Positions 38,831 to 49,160 of a stretch of 64,000 bases of DNA are shown piece by piece. The notes beneath the pieces are model-generated. The model ran no database searches, was not told where the DNA came from, and saw only the letters and a list, made by a program, of their open reading frames with translations. Position 1 is the first letter of the stretch. Each line of letters begins with the position of its first letter. Source of the DNA: Methylobacterium terricola (GTDB taxonomy: Bacteria > Pseudomonadota > Alphaproteobacteria > Rhizobiales > Beijerinckiaceae); NCBI RefSeq assembly GCF_006151805.1, contig NZ_VDDA01000001.1, forward strand, positions 62,001 through 126,000, written 5' to 3'. The position numbers were made by a program, and so were the translations under genes.

Positions 38831-40063
38831 ATGGCGGGAGCGGGTGTGCGGCGTGGCCGGGCATGGACGGCCGGCGTCGGGGTCGTGCTGGCCTGCCTCG
38901 GCCTTGCCGGGCTGACGGGCGCCTTGACCCCGGCCTTCGGAGGCCTGTCGCGAGATCTCGAGGCCATCGCGAGCCCGGAGGCCGATGGGCCGCCGGCCCG
39001 CGTCACCCTCGGACCCGGCGGTCGCGACGTGCGGCTGTGGGGCGACCTCAACGACGGCACCGCCGAGCGGCTGCGCCGTCTGCTCGACGCCAATCCCGGC
39101 GTGACCCGGCTGCACCTGACCAGCGACGGCGGCCTCGTCGACGAAGGTGCGGCGATCGGCGAACTGGTGGCCGGGCGGGGCCTGTCCACCTACGTGCCGG
39201 ATTACTGCGTCTCGGCCTGCACCCTCGCCTTCGTGCGCGGGCGCGAGCGGATCATTATGAGCGACAGCCGGCTCGGCTTCCACGCCCCCTACGAGCCGGG
39301 GGCGTTCGGCGCGATGATCGCGGTCGATCCGCGCGAGGAGCGCGGCCTCTACCTCGCTGCCGGCCTCGACCCCGCCTTCATCGACCAGGCCCTCGGCACC
39401 CCCTCCCGCGACATCTGGATCCCCGATCCCGCCCGCCTGCGCGCCGCCGGCGTCGTCACCCGGGTGGTCGATCCGGGCGAGCTGCCGGATTCGACCCTCG
39501 ACGACGACGATTCCTTGAGCGGTGCCCGGGCCGCCGCCCTCCGCGCCGTCGACCTCCTCGCCGCCTTCGGGGCGCGCCGGCCGGGGGTGCTCGACGGCAT
39601 CGCCGCGCATTATCAGGACAGCTACCGGCAGGGCCGCAGCGAGAGCGACGGCCTCGAACTCCTGCGCAGCGAGGCGGCGGGCGCGCTGCGAGGAGCCTTC
39701 GCCGGCGCCGACGACGCCACCGTCGCGGGCCTCGGCCGCCTGGTTCTCGACGCGATGGCGGCGAGCGGCAGCGAGGAGGCGTGCCGCGCCATCGGCTGGG
39801 ACGGCGACCTGGTGGCGGCGGCCGAGGCGCTGCCGGAGGGGAACGGGACCAGCCGGATGCGGGCCCTCTTGGACAAGGCGCTCACCGGGCCGAGCCTGCC
39901 GGCCCCCTCCATGCGTCCGCCCACCGGCGCCCTCGCCTGCGCCGACCTGCGCGGGCGCCTCGCCGGCCTCCTGGACAGGGGCGATCCCGCGCGCCTGCGC
40001 GAGGGTTTGCTCGGCCGCAGCGGCCGGCGCCTCGAAGCCTCGGCCCTCCCGGGCGAGCCGTAG
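38831..40063 (+). CDS. Membrane-anchored ClpP/SppA-fold serine protease-like protein
   Basis: This 410-residue protein has an N-terminal signal anchor (TAGVGVVLACLGLAGLTGAL) and then a ClpP-like domain. It has an oxyanion-type SDGG at 98-101, a candidate nucleophile Ser128 in YCVSACTLAF and a candidate His151 in RLGFHAPYEPG. The C-terminal 200 residues are helical and not recognised. Periplasmic orientation is likely. The start at 38831 is a choice: an in-frame ATG at 38759 would add 24 residues. Two cysteines flank the serine (C126, C130), a feature seen in related COG3904-type proteins. Confidence 0.75.
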   Translation: MAGAGVRRGRAWTAGVGVVLACLGLAGLTGALTPAFGGLSRDLEAIASPEADGPPARVTLGPGGRDVRLWGDLNDGTAERLRRLLDANPGVTRLHLTSDGGLVDEGAAIGELVAGRGLSTYVPDYCVSACTLAFVRGRERIIMSDSRLGFHAPYEPGAFGAMIAVDPREERGLYLAAGLDPAFIDQALGTPSRDIWIPDPARLRAAGVVTRVVDPGELPDSTLDDDDSLSGARAAALRAVDLLAAFGARRPGVLDGIAAHYQDSYRQGRSESDGLELLRSEAAGALRGAFAGADDATVAGLGRLVLDAMAASGSEEACRAIGWDGDLVAAAEALPEGNGTSRMRALLDKALTGPSLPAPSMRPPTGALACADLRGRLAGLLDRGDPARLREGLLGRSGRRLEASALPGEP

Positions 40064-40202
40064 GGCTACGGCCCTTCTGCTGCGCCTCGCGAGACTGAGC
40101 GAACCAGCGCCTCTCCGTTCATCCGGCCGGCTCTGCGCGCGTTGCGGGCCCACGCCGCACTGGCTAAGCCGGCCTCCGACCTCGCGCGGGAGCCTCATCG
40201 CC

Positions 40203-40967
40203 ATGCAGACCTTCGATTCAGACGGCGTGCCGATCGCCTATCTCGATGTCGCGCCGAAAGAAGGAGCGGGCGAGCCGATCCTTCTCATTCACGGCTTCGC
40301 CTCGAACCACGCCGTCAACTGGGTCAACACCTCCTGGGTGCGCAGCCTGACCGGGGCCGGACGGCGGGTGATCGCGCTCGACAATCGCGGCCATGGCCGC
40401 AGCGGCAAGCTCTACGCCCCGGAGGCCTACGGCTCCGACCTGATGGCCGAGGATGCCCGCCGGCTCCTCGACCATCTCGGCCTCCCCCGCGCCGACGTGA
40501 TGGGCTACTCGATGGGCGCGCGGATCACCGCCTTCCTGGCGCTCAACCACCCGGACCGCGTCCGCTCGGCCGTGCTCGGGGGTCTCGGCATCCACCTCGT
40601 CGAGGGGCGGGGATTGCCGGCCGGCATCTCGGAGGCGATGGAAGCGCCCTCGCGCGACACCGTCGCGGATCCGACGGCGCGGATGTTCCGGGTCTTCGCC
40701 GAATCGACCGGCAGCGACCTCCGAGCGCTCGCCGCCTGCATGCGCGGCTCGCGCCAGACCCTGTCACGGGCGGAGGTGGCGCAGATCGAGGTGCCGGTCC
40801 TGGTCGCGGTCGGCACCACCGACACGGTCGCGGGCTCGGGACCGGCGCTCGCCGCCCTGATCCCGGAGGCCAAGGCCCTCGACATCCCCAACCGCGACCA
40901 CAACCTCGCGGTCGGCGACAAGGTGCACAAGGCCGGCGTGCTGGAGTTCCTCGACGGGCGGCCGTGA
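40203..40967 (+). CDS. Alpha/beta hydrolase
   Basis: This 254-residue alpha/beta-fold hydrolase has oxyanion loop LLIHGFASNH, the segment ALDNRGHGRSGK, nucleophile Ser103 in MGYSMGARIT, a likely acid in VGTTDTVAG and His near 236 in PNRDHNLAVGD. Cytoplasmic, no signal peptide. An esterase or lactonase activity is plausible, but the substrate is unknown. A weak GGGAG lies before the ATG. Confidence 0.9.
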   Translation: MQTFDSDGVPIAYLDVAPKEGAGEPILLIHGFASNHAVNWVNTSWVRSLTGAGRRVIALDNRGHGRSGKLYAPEAYGSDLMAEDARRLLDHLGLPRADVMGYSMGARITAFLALNHPDRVRSAVLGGLGIHLVEGRGLPAGISEAMEAPSRDTVADPTARMFRVFAESTGSDLRALAACMRGSRQTLSRAEVAQIEVPVLVAVGTTDTVAGSGPALAALIPEAKALDIPNRDHNLAVGDKVHKAGVLEFLDGRP

Positions 40968-41128
40968 GGTCTCCTTCGTCCAGAGCCGGTTCCGGCCCGT
41001 CGGCCTGAGAGCCATCGGGCCGGTTCGGACCTCCCGTCAGACAGTCAGCCGGCCCGTCCATCGGCGCCGCGGAAGCTTGGTGCCGTAAAATCCTTGGCGC
41101 CGCTCCGGCCCGACCGGCAGTTCCAGGA

Positions 41129-41422
41129 TCAATGGCTCGCGCCCCCGGCCCCGCCCGCTCCGCCGCGGCCGCCGGCGATGCCGGCCCCGCCCGCTCCGCC
41201 GGCGCCACCCTGCGCACCGGCACCGCCGCGACCGCCGCGACCGCCGACTCCGCCGTCGATGCTGGCGCCGTCGGGACCGTCCCGGCCGCTCGGCCTGGCC
41301 GGCACGGTGCCCGTCGCTCCGGGCCCGGTCGACGCAGCGTCGGCCTTGCCCGACGGGGTGCTCTCCACGTTGCAGCCGGCGACGAGGAATCCGGTTGCCA
41401 GAGCAATGACAGTCCACTTCAT
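41129..41422 (-). CDS. Glycine-rich lipoprotein
   Basis: This 97-residue protein has a lipoprotein signal peptide ending in the lipobox VAGC (Cys17), so it should be lipid-anchored in the envelope. A short linker rich in Ser/Thr/Pro leads to DGPDGASIDGGVGGRGGRGG and a GGAGGAGG-type tail. The DGPDG-x-SIDGGVGG segment is nearly identical in the next gene (41602). It is the last of three minus-strand genes of this type. Function unknown. Confidence 0.75.
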   Translation of the reverse strand: MKWTVIALATGFLVAGCNVESTPSGKADAASTGPGATGTVPARPSGRDGPDGASIDGGVGGRGGRGGAGAQGGAGGAGGAGIAGGRGGAGGAGGASH

Positions 41423-41601
41423 CGCGTATTCCCGCCTTCTGTGACGCGTAGGATGGTCGACCGACGGTACGGTCGCGCGTGACGAGGTGCCGGGAGCAGC
41501 CTCCCGACATCTCGGGGCGAAAGCGGCATCGGACCGTTCCCGGAGCGGGACTGTCCCGATGCGAGTGGCGTGCGTGCGATGGAAGCCGGAGCGTCCGGTC
41601 G

Positions 41602-42378
41602 TCAGCGGCTGGAGCCGCCGGCTCCCCCGGCGCCGCCGACGCCACCGCTGACACCGGCACCGCCCGCACCGCCGCGCCCCCCGCCCGGGCCGCTGCCGCC
41701 CCGGCCCCCGGCTCCGCCGACACCGCCATCGATGCTCGGACCGTCAGGACCATCCGCCGCGCGTTGAGACGACCCGGGCCGGCCGGCACGCCCGCCGCGC
41801 GCCATCTGGTTCCGCTCCAGCCAGAGCATGTAATAGGCACAGTCGGAGCCCGAGAACTCCGGATCGGCAGGCCTGCGCCCGCGCGTCTGGAGCAGGGACG
41901 TGCAGTACGCGATCAGATCCGACCGTACTTCGCCCCGCTCGAACAGCGGCGGCAGGCCGGGCTCGGCATCGCGCGCATCCGCCGGCACGCCCGACCGGCC
42001 GCCGCGACCGCCCTGCGCCTCCAGCACGCTGCCGCCGTCCCCGCCGCGGGCCGGCTGACCCGGCTCCGCCAGCTGGGCCTGCCGCGTCGTGGCGAATAGG
42101 GAGAGGCAGTCGCTCGGACGCCGCGAGGCGGCGCGCAGGTGAACGCGCGCCCCGGGCGACTGCATCGTGGCGATGCAGTATGTCAGGAGTGAATCGCCGG
42201 AACGTCCCGGACGACCGGCATCCTGATCCAGCGCGCCCGTCGTATTGACCCCGTCTTCGTCAGCAGTCGCCACCCCGCCGCTGCGCTCAGCCGCATATGC
42301 GAGCGGCACTGTGCTGAGACTGCTTCCGACGAGTAGCGCGATGCCAAACCATCGCGCAAGATTGGGACGGTACAGCAT
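41602..42378 (-). CDS. Secreted protein: duplicated Cys-pair module plus glycine-rich tail
   Basis: This 258-residue protein has a signal peptide (FGIALLVGSSLSTVPLAYAA). Two related modules of about 40 residues follow: DSLLTYCIATMQS...PSDC (C68/C91) and SDLIAYCTSLLQT...GSDC (C159/C180). Each is followed by a Gly/Arg-rich linker. The tail has DGPDGPSIDGGVGG and ends GGVGGAGGAGGSSR. AGGAG precedes the ATG at 42378. The paired cysteines suggest disulphides in the periplasm or outside the cell. No family recognised. Confidence 0.72.
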   Translation of the reverse strand: MLYRPNLARWFGIALLVGSSLSTVPLAYAAERSGGVATADEDGVNTTGALDQDAGRPGRSGDSLLTYCIATMQSPGARVHLRAASRRPSDCLSLFATTRQAQLAEPGQPARGGDGGSVLEAQGGRGGRSGVPADARDAEPGLPPLFERGEVRSDLIAYCTSLLQTRGRRPADPEFSGSDCAYYMLWLERNQMARGGRAGRPGSSQRAADGPDGPSIDGGVGGAGGRGGSGPGGGRGGAGGAGVSGGVGGAGGAGGSSR

Positions 42379-42493
42379 CTTCGCTCCTGCAGATTGCGGT
42401 CGATAGCCTGTTTTCGATTATCGATTGGCACCGAAGCACCAATGGACCGAAGCAAAGATTACATCTGCAGGTGATAATCTTGCGTTAACGCTA

Positions 42494-42868
42494 TCAGCGG
42501 GACGAGCCGCCGGCACCACCGGCGCCGCCGACGCCACCAAACGCGCCAGCGCCGCCACCGCCACCCGCACCGCCACCGGCACCGTTGGATCCGCGACCAC
42601 CAGGGCCGCCAGCCCCCCCGACACCGCCATACGCTCCAGCCCCACCGCCGCCGCCGCCACCGCCCGCACCGCCATGCGTGCCTAGACCGCCTGCGCCGCC
42701 GTTCCCGCCCACTCCGCCGTGCACGCCGCCGCCGCCCGCGCCGCCCTGTCCCCCCATTCCATTGTAGTAGCCCTGCCCGCCCGCTCCACCCGCCCCACCT
42801 TGGGCGGACGCGATCGTCGGCATGACCAGGGCAGTGATGACGGCAGCCGTAGCCACTAGTTTCGACAT
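42494..42868 (-). CDS. Secreted glycine-rich repeat protein
   Basis: This 124-residue protein consists of a signal peptide (MSKLVATAAVITALVMPTIA, cut after SAQ) and about 100 residues of GGxGG repeats with scattered Tyr, His and Asn. The C-terminus GGVGGAGGAGGSSR is identical to that of the gene at 41602. The ATG at 42868 with GGAG upstream is chosen because the signal peptide starts there. The composition is collagen- or PGRS-like and low-complexity. A structural or surface role is a guess. Confidence 0.75.
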   Translation of the reverse strand: MSKLVATAAVITALVMPTIASAQGGAGGAGGQGYYNGMGGQGGAGGGGVHGGVGGNGGAGGLGTHGGAGGGGGGGGAGAYGGVGGAGGPGGRGSNGAGGGAGGGGGAGAFGGVGGAGGAGGSSR

Positions 42869-43246
42869 ATCCAGCTCCGCGGGGAAGTGTGAGCGAAATC
42901 CTTCGTCGTCCGCATCATTCTGCTCTCGAAGTGACGCGTCAAGTCCCGGGATGCCTTCAACAGCAATCATTTTCATCGCATTGAACGTTTGACCCTATAT
43001 GCCGGCATGCGGCATCCTTAGACTGACTTACGGCGACGTGCGGAAAAAATACCTATATTTCTTAGTCCAACGATCAAGTCAAGTTCGATCATGCGATCAG
43101 ATGGAACGACTTACCGCAAATATCGAATGCCGTCTCCCGCCCCGATCTGCCGGTACGGATTGACAGTGACTGAGTGAAGAGCAAGAAGTGCAAGCGTCGC
43201 CGCCCGGCCTGGCTGAAGGCTGGGCATAATTTTGGGTTGCATCGAC
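42869..43246. other. Divergent promoter region of the glycine-rich cluster
   Basis: This 378-bp interval lies between divergent glycine-rich genes. It is more AT-rich than its surroundings (AAAAAATACCTATATTTCTT near 43045) and contains a palindrome ATGCCGGCAT near 42999. It probably holds promoters for both directions. Confidence 0.45.
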
Positions 43247-43834
43247 ATGCCCGCGTGGTTCGCACCTGCCCCGGCCGTCCTCCTCATGCTGAGCATCCAC
43301 GGCACTCCGCCCGTGGAAGAGGGGGCTACGGCGTGCGGTTCGTCCCGGGGTTTGACCTGCGTACAATATCGAGATCGCGTGGCGCGAGGCGGCGACGGCG
43401 GGGCGGGCGGTCCCGCCGGAGGTCAAGTCTTCCATTGCTACAAATGCACGATCACCGGGCCTACGGGCGGGGCAGGCGGACCGGGTGGCTCCTCCGATAG
43501 CGGCGGCGCGCGTCCCAAGCCGATCGATCTCGGCTCGGCGCCGGTATCAAGCTCCGTCATATCGAGATGCACTTTACGCATCGCCGGAAGCCCCGTCGTC
43601 GATGCGCAGAAATGTTTCTTCGAGAAGCTCGAGCGTAGTTTCTCGATCGTCGCCGGATCCGAGAATCGGAAGTACGTCTACAAGATGGCGGTCGCGCTGA
43701 ACGACGACAAGACGGGTCGCGGCTTCCTGGAGGGAGGCAAGACTCCGGGCCGAAGAGCGCTCGGCACCATGACGCAGGAGCGGGCCTGCTGGGTCAGCTT
43801 GGACAAGAGTGTCGAACTCTGCGCTTGGAAGTAG
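43247..43834 (+). CDS. Secreted cysteine-containing protein with glycine-rich inserts
   Basis: This 195-residue protein has a hydrophobic N-terminal segment (WFAPAPAVLLMLSIHGTPPV), then two Gly-rich stretches (GGDGGAGGPAGG; GGAGGPGGSSDSGG) around a Cys pair (CYKC). The C-terminal domain of about 90 residues has cysteines in ISRCTLRI, QKCFFEK, RACWVS and the terminal LCAWK. Similar C-terminal domains occur in uncharacterised Methylobacterium/Bradyrhizobium proteins. It is divergent from the other glycine-rich genes. No ribosome site is obvious. A TTG at 43232 is an alternative start. Confidence 0.65.
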   Translation: MPAWFAPAPAVLLMLSIHGTPPVEEGATACGSSRGLTCVQYRDRVARGGDGGAGGPAGGQVFHCYKCTITGPTGGAGGPGGSSDSGGARPKPIDLGSAPVSSSVISRCTLRIAGSPVVDAQKCFFEKLERSFSIVAGSENRKYVYKMAVALNDDKTGRGFLEGGKTPGRRALGTMTQERACWVSLDKSVELCAWK

Positions 43835-43990
43835 CACTGACAAGGCGCTCATGACGGCGAACGGATCTCCTGTGATCCGGTCCCGCCGGCCGCACAGGCG
43901 TCGACCGGACCGCACCGTAGAGTCATAATCCCCCACGGGGATAAGAGACCTGACGCAGAAACGTCCGACCCCCGTTCCGGGAGGGTGACG

Positions 43991-44385
43991 ATGGCGGCAG
44001 ATCCGCGGCACACCAGCCGGCGCCTCTACGAGGGGCCGGACCGGGCGGTGGCCCGCTCGATGATGAAGGCGATCGGCGAAACCGACGAGAGCCTGGCGCG
44101 GCCGCAGATTGGCATCGCGCATTGCTGGATCGGCACCGCGCAATTGGAACCGCCGCGAGCTCGCCGCCCTGGTGGCGCAAGGTGGGCGGCACGCCGCTCG
44201 GGGTCAACACGGTCTCGATCGACGACGCCATCACCACCGGGGGCTCGCGCGGGCGAGCTGTTCTCCGGCCGCAACCTCATGGTCACGGACGTCCACGAGG
44301 CGATCGGCGCCGACAAGGCGGGCGTATCACCGAGGACGAGCGACGCGACGTCGAGGACCGGGCCTGCCCTGGATCCGCAAGAAAC
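43991..44385 (+). pseudogene. Decayed IlvD/Edd-family dehydratase
   Basis: Family-typical pieces appear in shifting frames: RRLYEGPDRAVARSMMKAIG and PQIGIAHCWIGT, then NWNRRELAALVAQG, then GGTPLGVNTVSIDDAITTG, then LFSGRNLMVTDVHEAIGADK, then ITEDERRDVEDRACPG. At least three frameshifts, including loss of the MPC of the first cysteine motif, and a large missing middle and C-terminal part make it non-functional. GGGAGGG still precedes the ATG. It resembles the short DHAD/sugar-acid dehydratase branch, not the intact ilvD at 23097. Confidence 0.85.
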
Positions 44386-44553
44386 GGACGAAGTCGGGCA
44401 ATCCCGGATTCCCGCAGGGAGAAGAGGAGAGCCGCGCCCTACCCCGAATGCCACAGAGGCCACCGGAGCGGATTGCAAATTAATAGGTTGCGCGCAAAAT
44501 AATCATGGCAACCGTGCATCCCGGAGAGGGCGCGCGCATCCAGGGAGGACGCC

Positions 44554-44970
44554 ATGTCGATCGACGCCAACAAGGATCTCGCCCGCGCCTATTTCACCGC
44601 CTTCCTCGAACGGGACGGGGCGTGGTGGCAGCGGCACATCGCGCCCGAGTTCGTGCGCCACGATCCCGGCCTGACCTTCGCGGTCCGCGGCCCCGAGGGC
44701 GTGGCCCGGCTCGGCGAGGTGCTGCATGGCGGCGTCACCGAGATGGCGCTCCCGATCGACGAGGTGGTTGCCGAGGGCGACCGGGTGCTGGTGCGCCTGC
44801 GATTCCAGGGCCGCCACACCGGCGACCTGATGGGGCTGGCCCCGAGCGACCGCAGCATCGACATCGCGGTGATGGACCTGTTCCGGATCGTCGACGGGCG
44901 CCTCGTCGAGCATTGGGCGTTGCTGGACAATCTCGGCCTGCTGAAGCAGGTCGGCGCCCTCCCGGCCTGA
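44554..44970 (+). CDS. SnoaL/NTF2-like protein
   Basis: This 138-residue protein has the cone-shaped NTF2/SnoaL fold pattern: NKDLARAYFTAFLERDGAWW, VAEGDRVLVRLRFQGRHTG and MDLFRIVDGRLVEHWALLDN. The family includes polyketide ester cyclases and many uncharacterised small-molecule enzymes. AGGGAGG lies before the ATG. It is 35 bases upstream of the GST gene and probably co-transcribed with it, which hints at a detoxification role. Confidence 0.88.
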   Translation: MSIDANKDLARAYFTAFLERDGAWWQRHIAPEFVRHDPGLTFAVRGPEGVARLGEVLHGGVTEMALPIDEVVAEGDRVLVRLRFQGRHTGDLMGLAPSDRSIDIAVMDLFRIVDGRLVEHWALLDNLGLLKQVGALPA

Positions 44971-45005
44971 CCGTTCCCCTCATCGCTCAGCCGGGAGAGA
45001 TCAGC

Positions 45006-45938
45006 ATGTCCGCCCCCGAGATCATCCTGCACCACTACGCCTTCTCACCCTATGCCGAGAAGATCCGCCTCGCCCTCGGGATCAAGGGCCTCGCCTGGCG
45101 CTCGGTCGACGTCGCGATGATGCCGCCGCGCCCGCTCCTGGATCCGCTCACCGGCGGCTATCGCCGCATCCCGGTGCTGCAGGTCGGCGCCGACATCTAC
45201 TGCGACACCCATGCGATCCTGCCCGCCCTGGAGCGCCTGGCCCCGGAGCCGAGCCTGTATCCGGGCCTCGGAGCGCCGCTCGCCGAAGGCCTGACCTTCG
45301 GCCTCGAACGCGACCTGTGGCTCGCCGTCATCGGCGTCACGGTGCATTTCGCCGGCGACCTGCCCGGGGCGTTCCTGCGCGACCGCAAGGACGATTACCT
45401 CTACGTCGACATCAGCCACGCGGCGATGGAGCCGGACTTCGCCCGCAACGCCCAGCGGGTCGCGGCCTGGACGGCGTGGCTGACGCAGGCCCTCGCAGAC
45501 GGCCGGCCGTTCCTCGGCGGCGAGCGGGCCGGGGCGGTGGATCTGGCGCATTACCACCTGCTCTGGCTGATGCGCGGGGCTGAGCGGGCCGCCTCGGTCG
45601 ACCCGTTGCTCGGGCTCGGAGCCGTTCACGGCTGGATCGACCGGGTCGCCGCCCTCGGGCACGGCCGGCCGCAGGAGATGAGCGCCGAGGCGGCCCTGGA
45701 GGTCGCGAAGGCGGCCGAGCCGGCGACGGTCGAGGCGGTCAACGCGGTGCCGGACCTGATCGCGGTCTCTCCCGGCGATGCCGTGACCGTCACCCCAGAC
45801 GATTTCGCCCGCGTGCCGGTCGAGGGCCGGCTCGTCGCGGTCGATGCCGGCCGCATCGTCATCCGCCGCGACGACCCGCAGGCGGGAGCGCTGCACCTGC
45901 ATTTCCCGCGGGCCGGGTTCACGGTGGCGAAAGGCTGA
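45006..45938 (+). CDS. Glutathione S-transferase family protein
   Basis: This 310-residue protein has a thioredoxin-fold N-terminal domain (ILHHYAFSPYAEKIRLALG; RRIPVLQVGADIYCDTHAIL), with Ser or Tyr instead of a CxxC motif, and a helical C-terminal domain (RPFLGGERAGAVDLAHYHLL). About 80 extra residues at the C-terminus (PDLIAVSPGDAVTVTPDD onward) form a beta-rich extension not found in short GSTs. Probably conjugates or reduces small electrophiles with glutathione, supplied via gshA in this window. Confidence 0.86.
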   Translation: MSAPEIILHHYAFSPYAEKIRLALGIKGLAWRSVDVAMMPPRPLLDPLTGGYRRIPVLQVGADIYCDTHAILPALERLAPEPSLYPGLGAPLAEGLTFGLERDLWLAVIGVTVHFAGDLPGAFLRDRKDDYLYVDISHAAMEPDFARNAQRVAAWTAWLTQALADGRPFLGGERAGAVDLAHYHLLWLMRGAERAASVDPLLGLGAVHGWIDRVAALGHGRPQEMSAEAALEVAKAAEPATVEAVNAVPDLIAVSPGDAVTVTPDDFARVPVEGRLVAVDAGRIVIRRDDPQAGALHLHFPRAGFTVAKG

Positions 45939-45980
45939 AGCCCGTCGTCCGGCCGCGCACCCTGAACTGACATCCTCCTC

Positions 45981-46017
45981 GTCATCCCGGGTTCTCGGCT
46001 GCGCCGACCGGGATGAC
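45981..46017. repeat. Short intergenic inverted repeat
   Basis: GTCATCCCGG (45981-45990) pairs perfectly with CCGGGATGAC (46008-46017) around a 17-nt loop. It is the clearest copy of the CATCC-type palindromes in the window, and lies 42 bases after the GST gene. Confidence 0.65.
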
Positions 46018-46273
46018 ACGCGGATGCGGGCACCCCGTCGCCCGCTCGACGGGCCTTGTCGCCAGCGCGAGCACCCGGCCTGCCCGGCTCCTCCCCCACC
46101 GCCCCGCCGAGACCCCGTGACGCGGCGATCCCCACGGGAGTAGCCGCAGCGGAAGCGGCGCCTATTTGCCTCGGCGCACCGTAGGGTCGGGCCGGGTTCG
46201 GGATGAAGAATCGTGTCGTCAGGGCGAGGCCGCGGGTCCATTCCCTCAGCGCCCGATGTCACGGCCCCGTCCT

Positions 46274-46292
46274 AATACTCGGTAATAGTATT
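46274..46292. promoter_or_regulatory. Dyad upstream of katG
   Basis: AATACT-N7-AGTATT is a perfect dyad in an otherwise GC-rich region, about 110 bases before the katG start. It could be a redox- or iron-responsive operator (OxyR-, PerR- or Fur-like). It does not match any of those consensus sites well. Confidence 0.4.
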
Positions 46293-46404
46293 CCGCACCC
46301 GACGGATCATCACACGATGCCCGGGCGGCACGTCTCGCACAGCCGAGGCCGCCGGCTCGCGCATCACGATCGCCGCGCGCGATCGGCACGGAAGGAACGA
46401 CGGC

Positions 46405-48705
<2,301 letters not shown>

Positions 48706-48731
48706 TTCAGGTGCTTGACCCGTGAAGCACG

Positions 48732-48757
48732 TCCCCTCTCCCGCCCGGGAGAGGGGA
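48732..48757 (+). terminator. Hairpin after katG
   Basis: A perfect 12-bp stem TCCCCTCTCCCG / CGGGAGAGGGGA with a 2-nt loop starts 27 bases after the katG stop. No T-run follows. Identical hairpins are common between genes in proteobacteria, so it may be a repeat that also ends transcription. Confidence 0.55.
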
Positions 48758-48768
48758 TCCCGCGAGTT

Positions 48769-49009
48769 TCACGCCCGGGGATAGCGCTGGAGATTATTGA
48801 ATGCCGGTCCGACATGCGCACCGGGACGGATGCCGTCCCAGTCGTCCCGTGGCCGCGCAGCTGAATCCGGGATCATACAGCTTCGTGTCGGGAACGCGCG
48901 GATCCCGCGGACGCTCGGCGTCGTACCGATCCTTGTGGGGAGCGAGCAGAGCATTCCAGGCCGCGTGATCCCGCCCGAAGTCCCGTTCTCCCTCTGCAGG
49001 TCGCGGCAT
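48769..49009 (-). pseudogene. Possible frameshifted small protein
   Basis: From an ATG at 49009 one frame reads RDHAAWNALLAPHKDRYDAE and VPDTKLYDPGFS. Protein-like sequence then seems to continue in another frame as RPRDDWDGIRPGAHVGPAFN to a stop at 48769. AGAGGG lies upstream of the ATG. One frameshift near 48865 would join the two. No family recognised. Could also be chance. Confidence 0.35.
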
Positions 49010-49023
49010 CACTCATACCCTCT

Positions 49024-49055
49024 CGCCTTGGCATCGACACGTCGATGCCAAGGCG
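49024..49055. repeat. Perfect 32-bp palindrome
   Basis: Arms CGCCTTGGCATCGAC and GTCGATGCCAAGGCG flank a 2-nt centre. It lies between convergent or tail regions and has no T-run. Confidence 0.75.
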
Positions 49056-49096
49056 TCCGGCGCATCGGCGCCGGCGCCCGTTCGGGCTTGCCTTGA

Positions 49097-49122
49097 GCCG
49101 TCGAACGGATCCGTTCGACGGC
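49097..49122. repeat. Perfect 26-bp palindrome
   Basis: GCCGTCGAACGGA followed directly by its reverse complement TCCGTTCGACGGC, 42 bases from the palindrome at 49024. It sits just 3' of the minus-strand hypothetical gene at 49161, where it could end transcription. Confidence 0.75.
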
Positions 49123-49160
49123 ACGGCGGTCTCAGACATCGGTCGGCCCTCCTCTCTTGC

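Larger units (their letters stand above)
45939..46404. other. Intergenic region upstream of katG, 466 bp
   Basis: Contains the CATCCCGG inverted repeat (45981-46017) and the AATACT dyad (46274-46292) but no convincing gene. A 70-codon frame at 46203-46418 runs into katG and lacks protein-like composition. Confidence 0.5.

Noticed and set aside
41129..42868. CRISPR-like or satellite repeat suggested by the repetitive GC-rich DNA
   Set aside because: The repetition follows GGx codons inside open frames with signal peptides. There are no fixed-length repeats and spacers.
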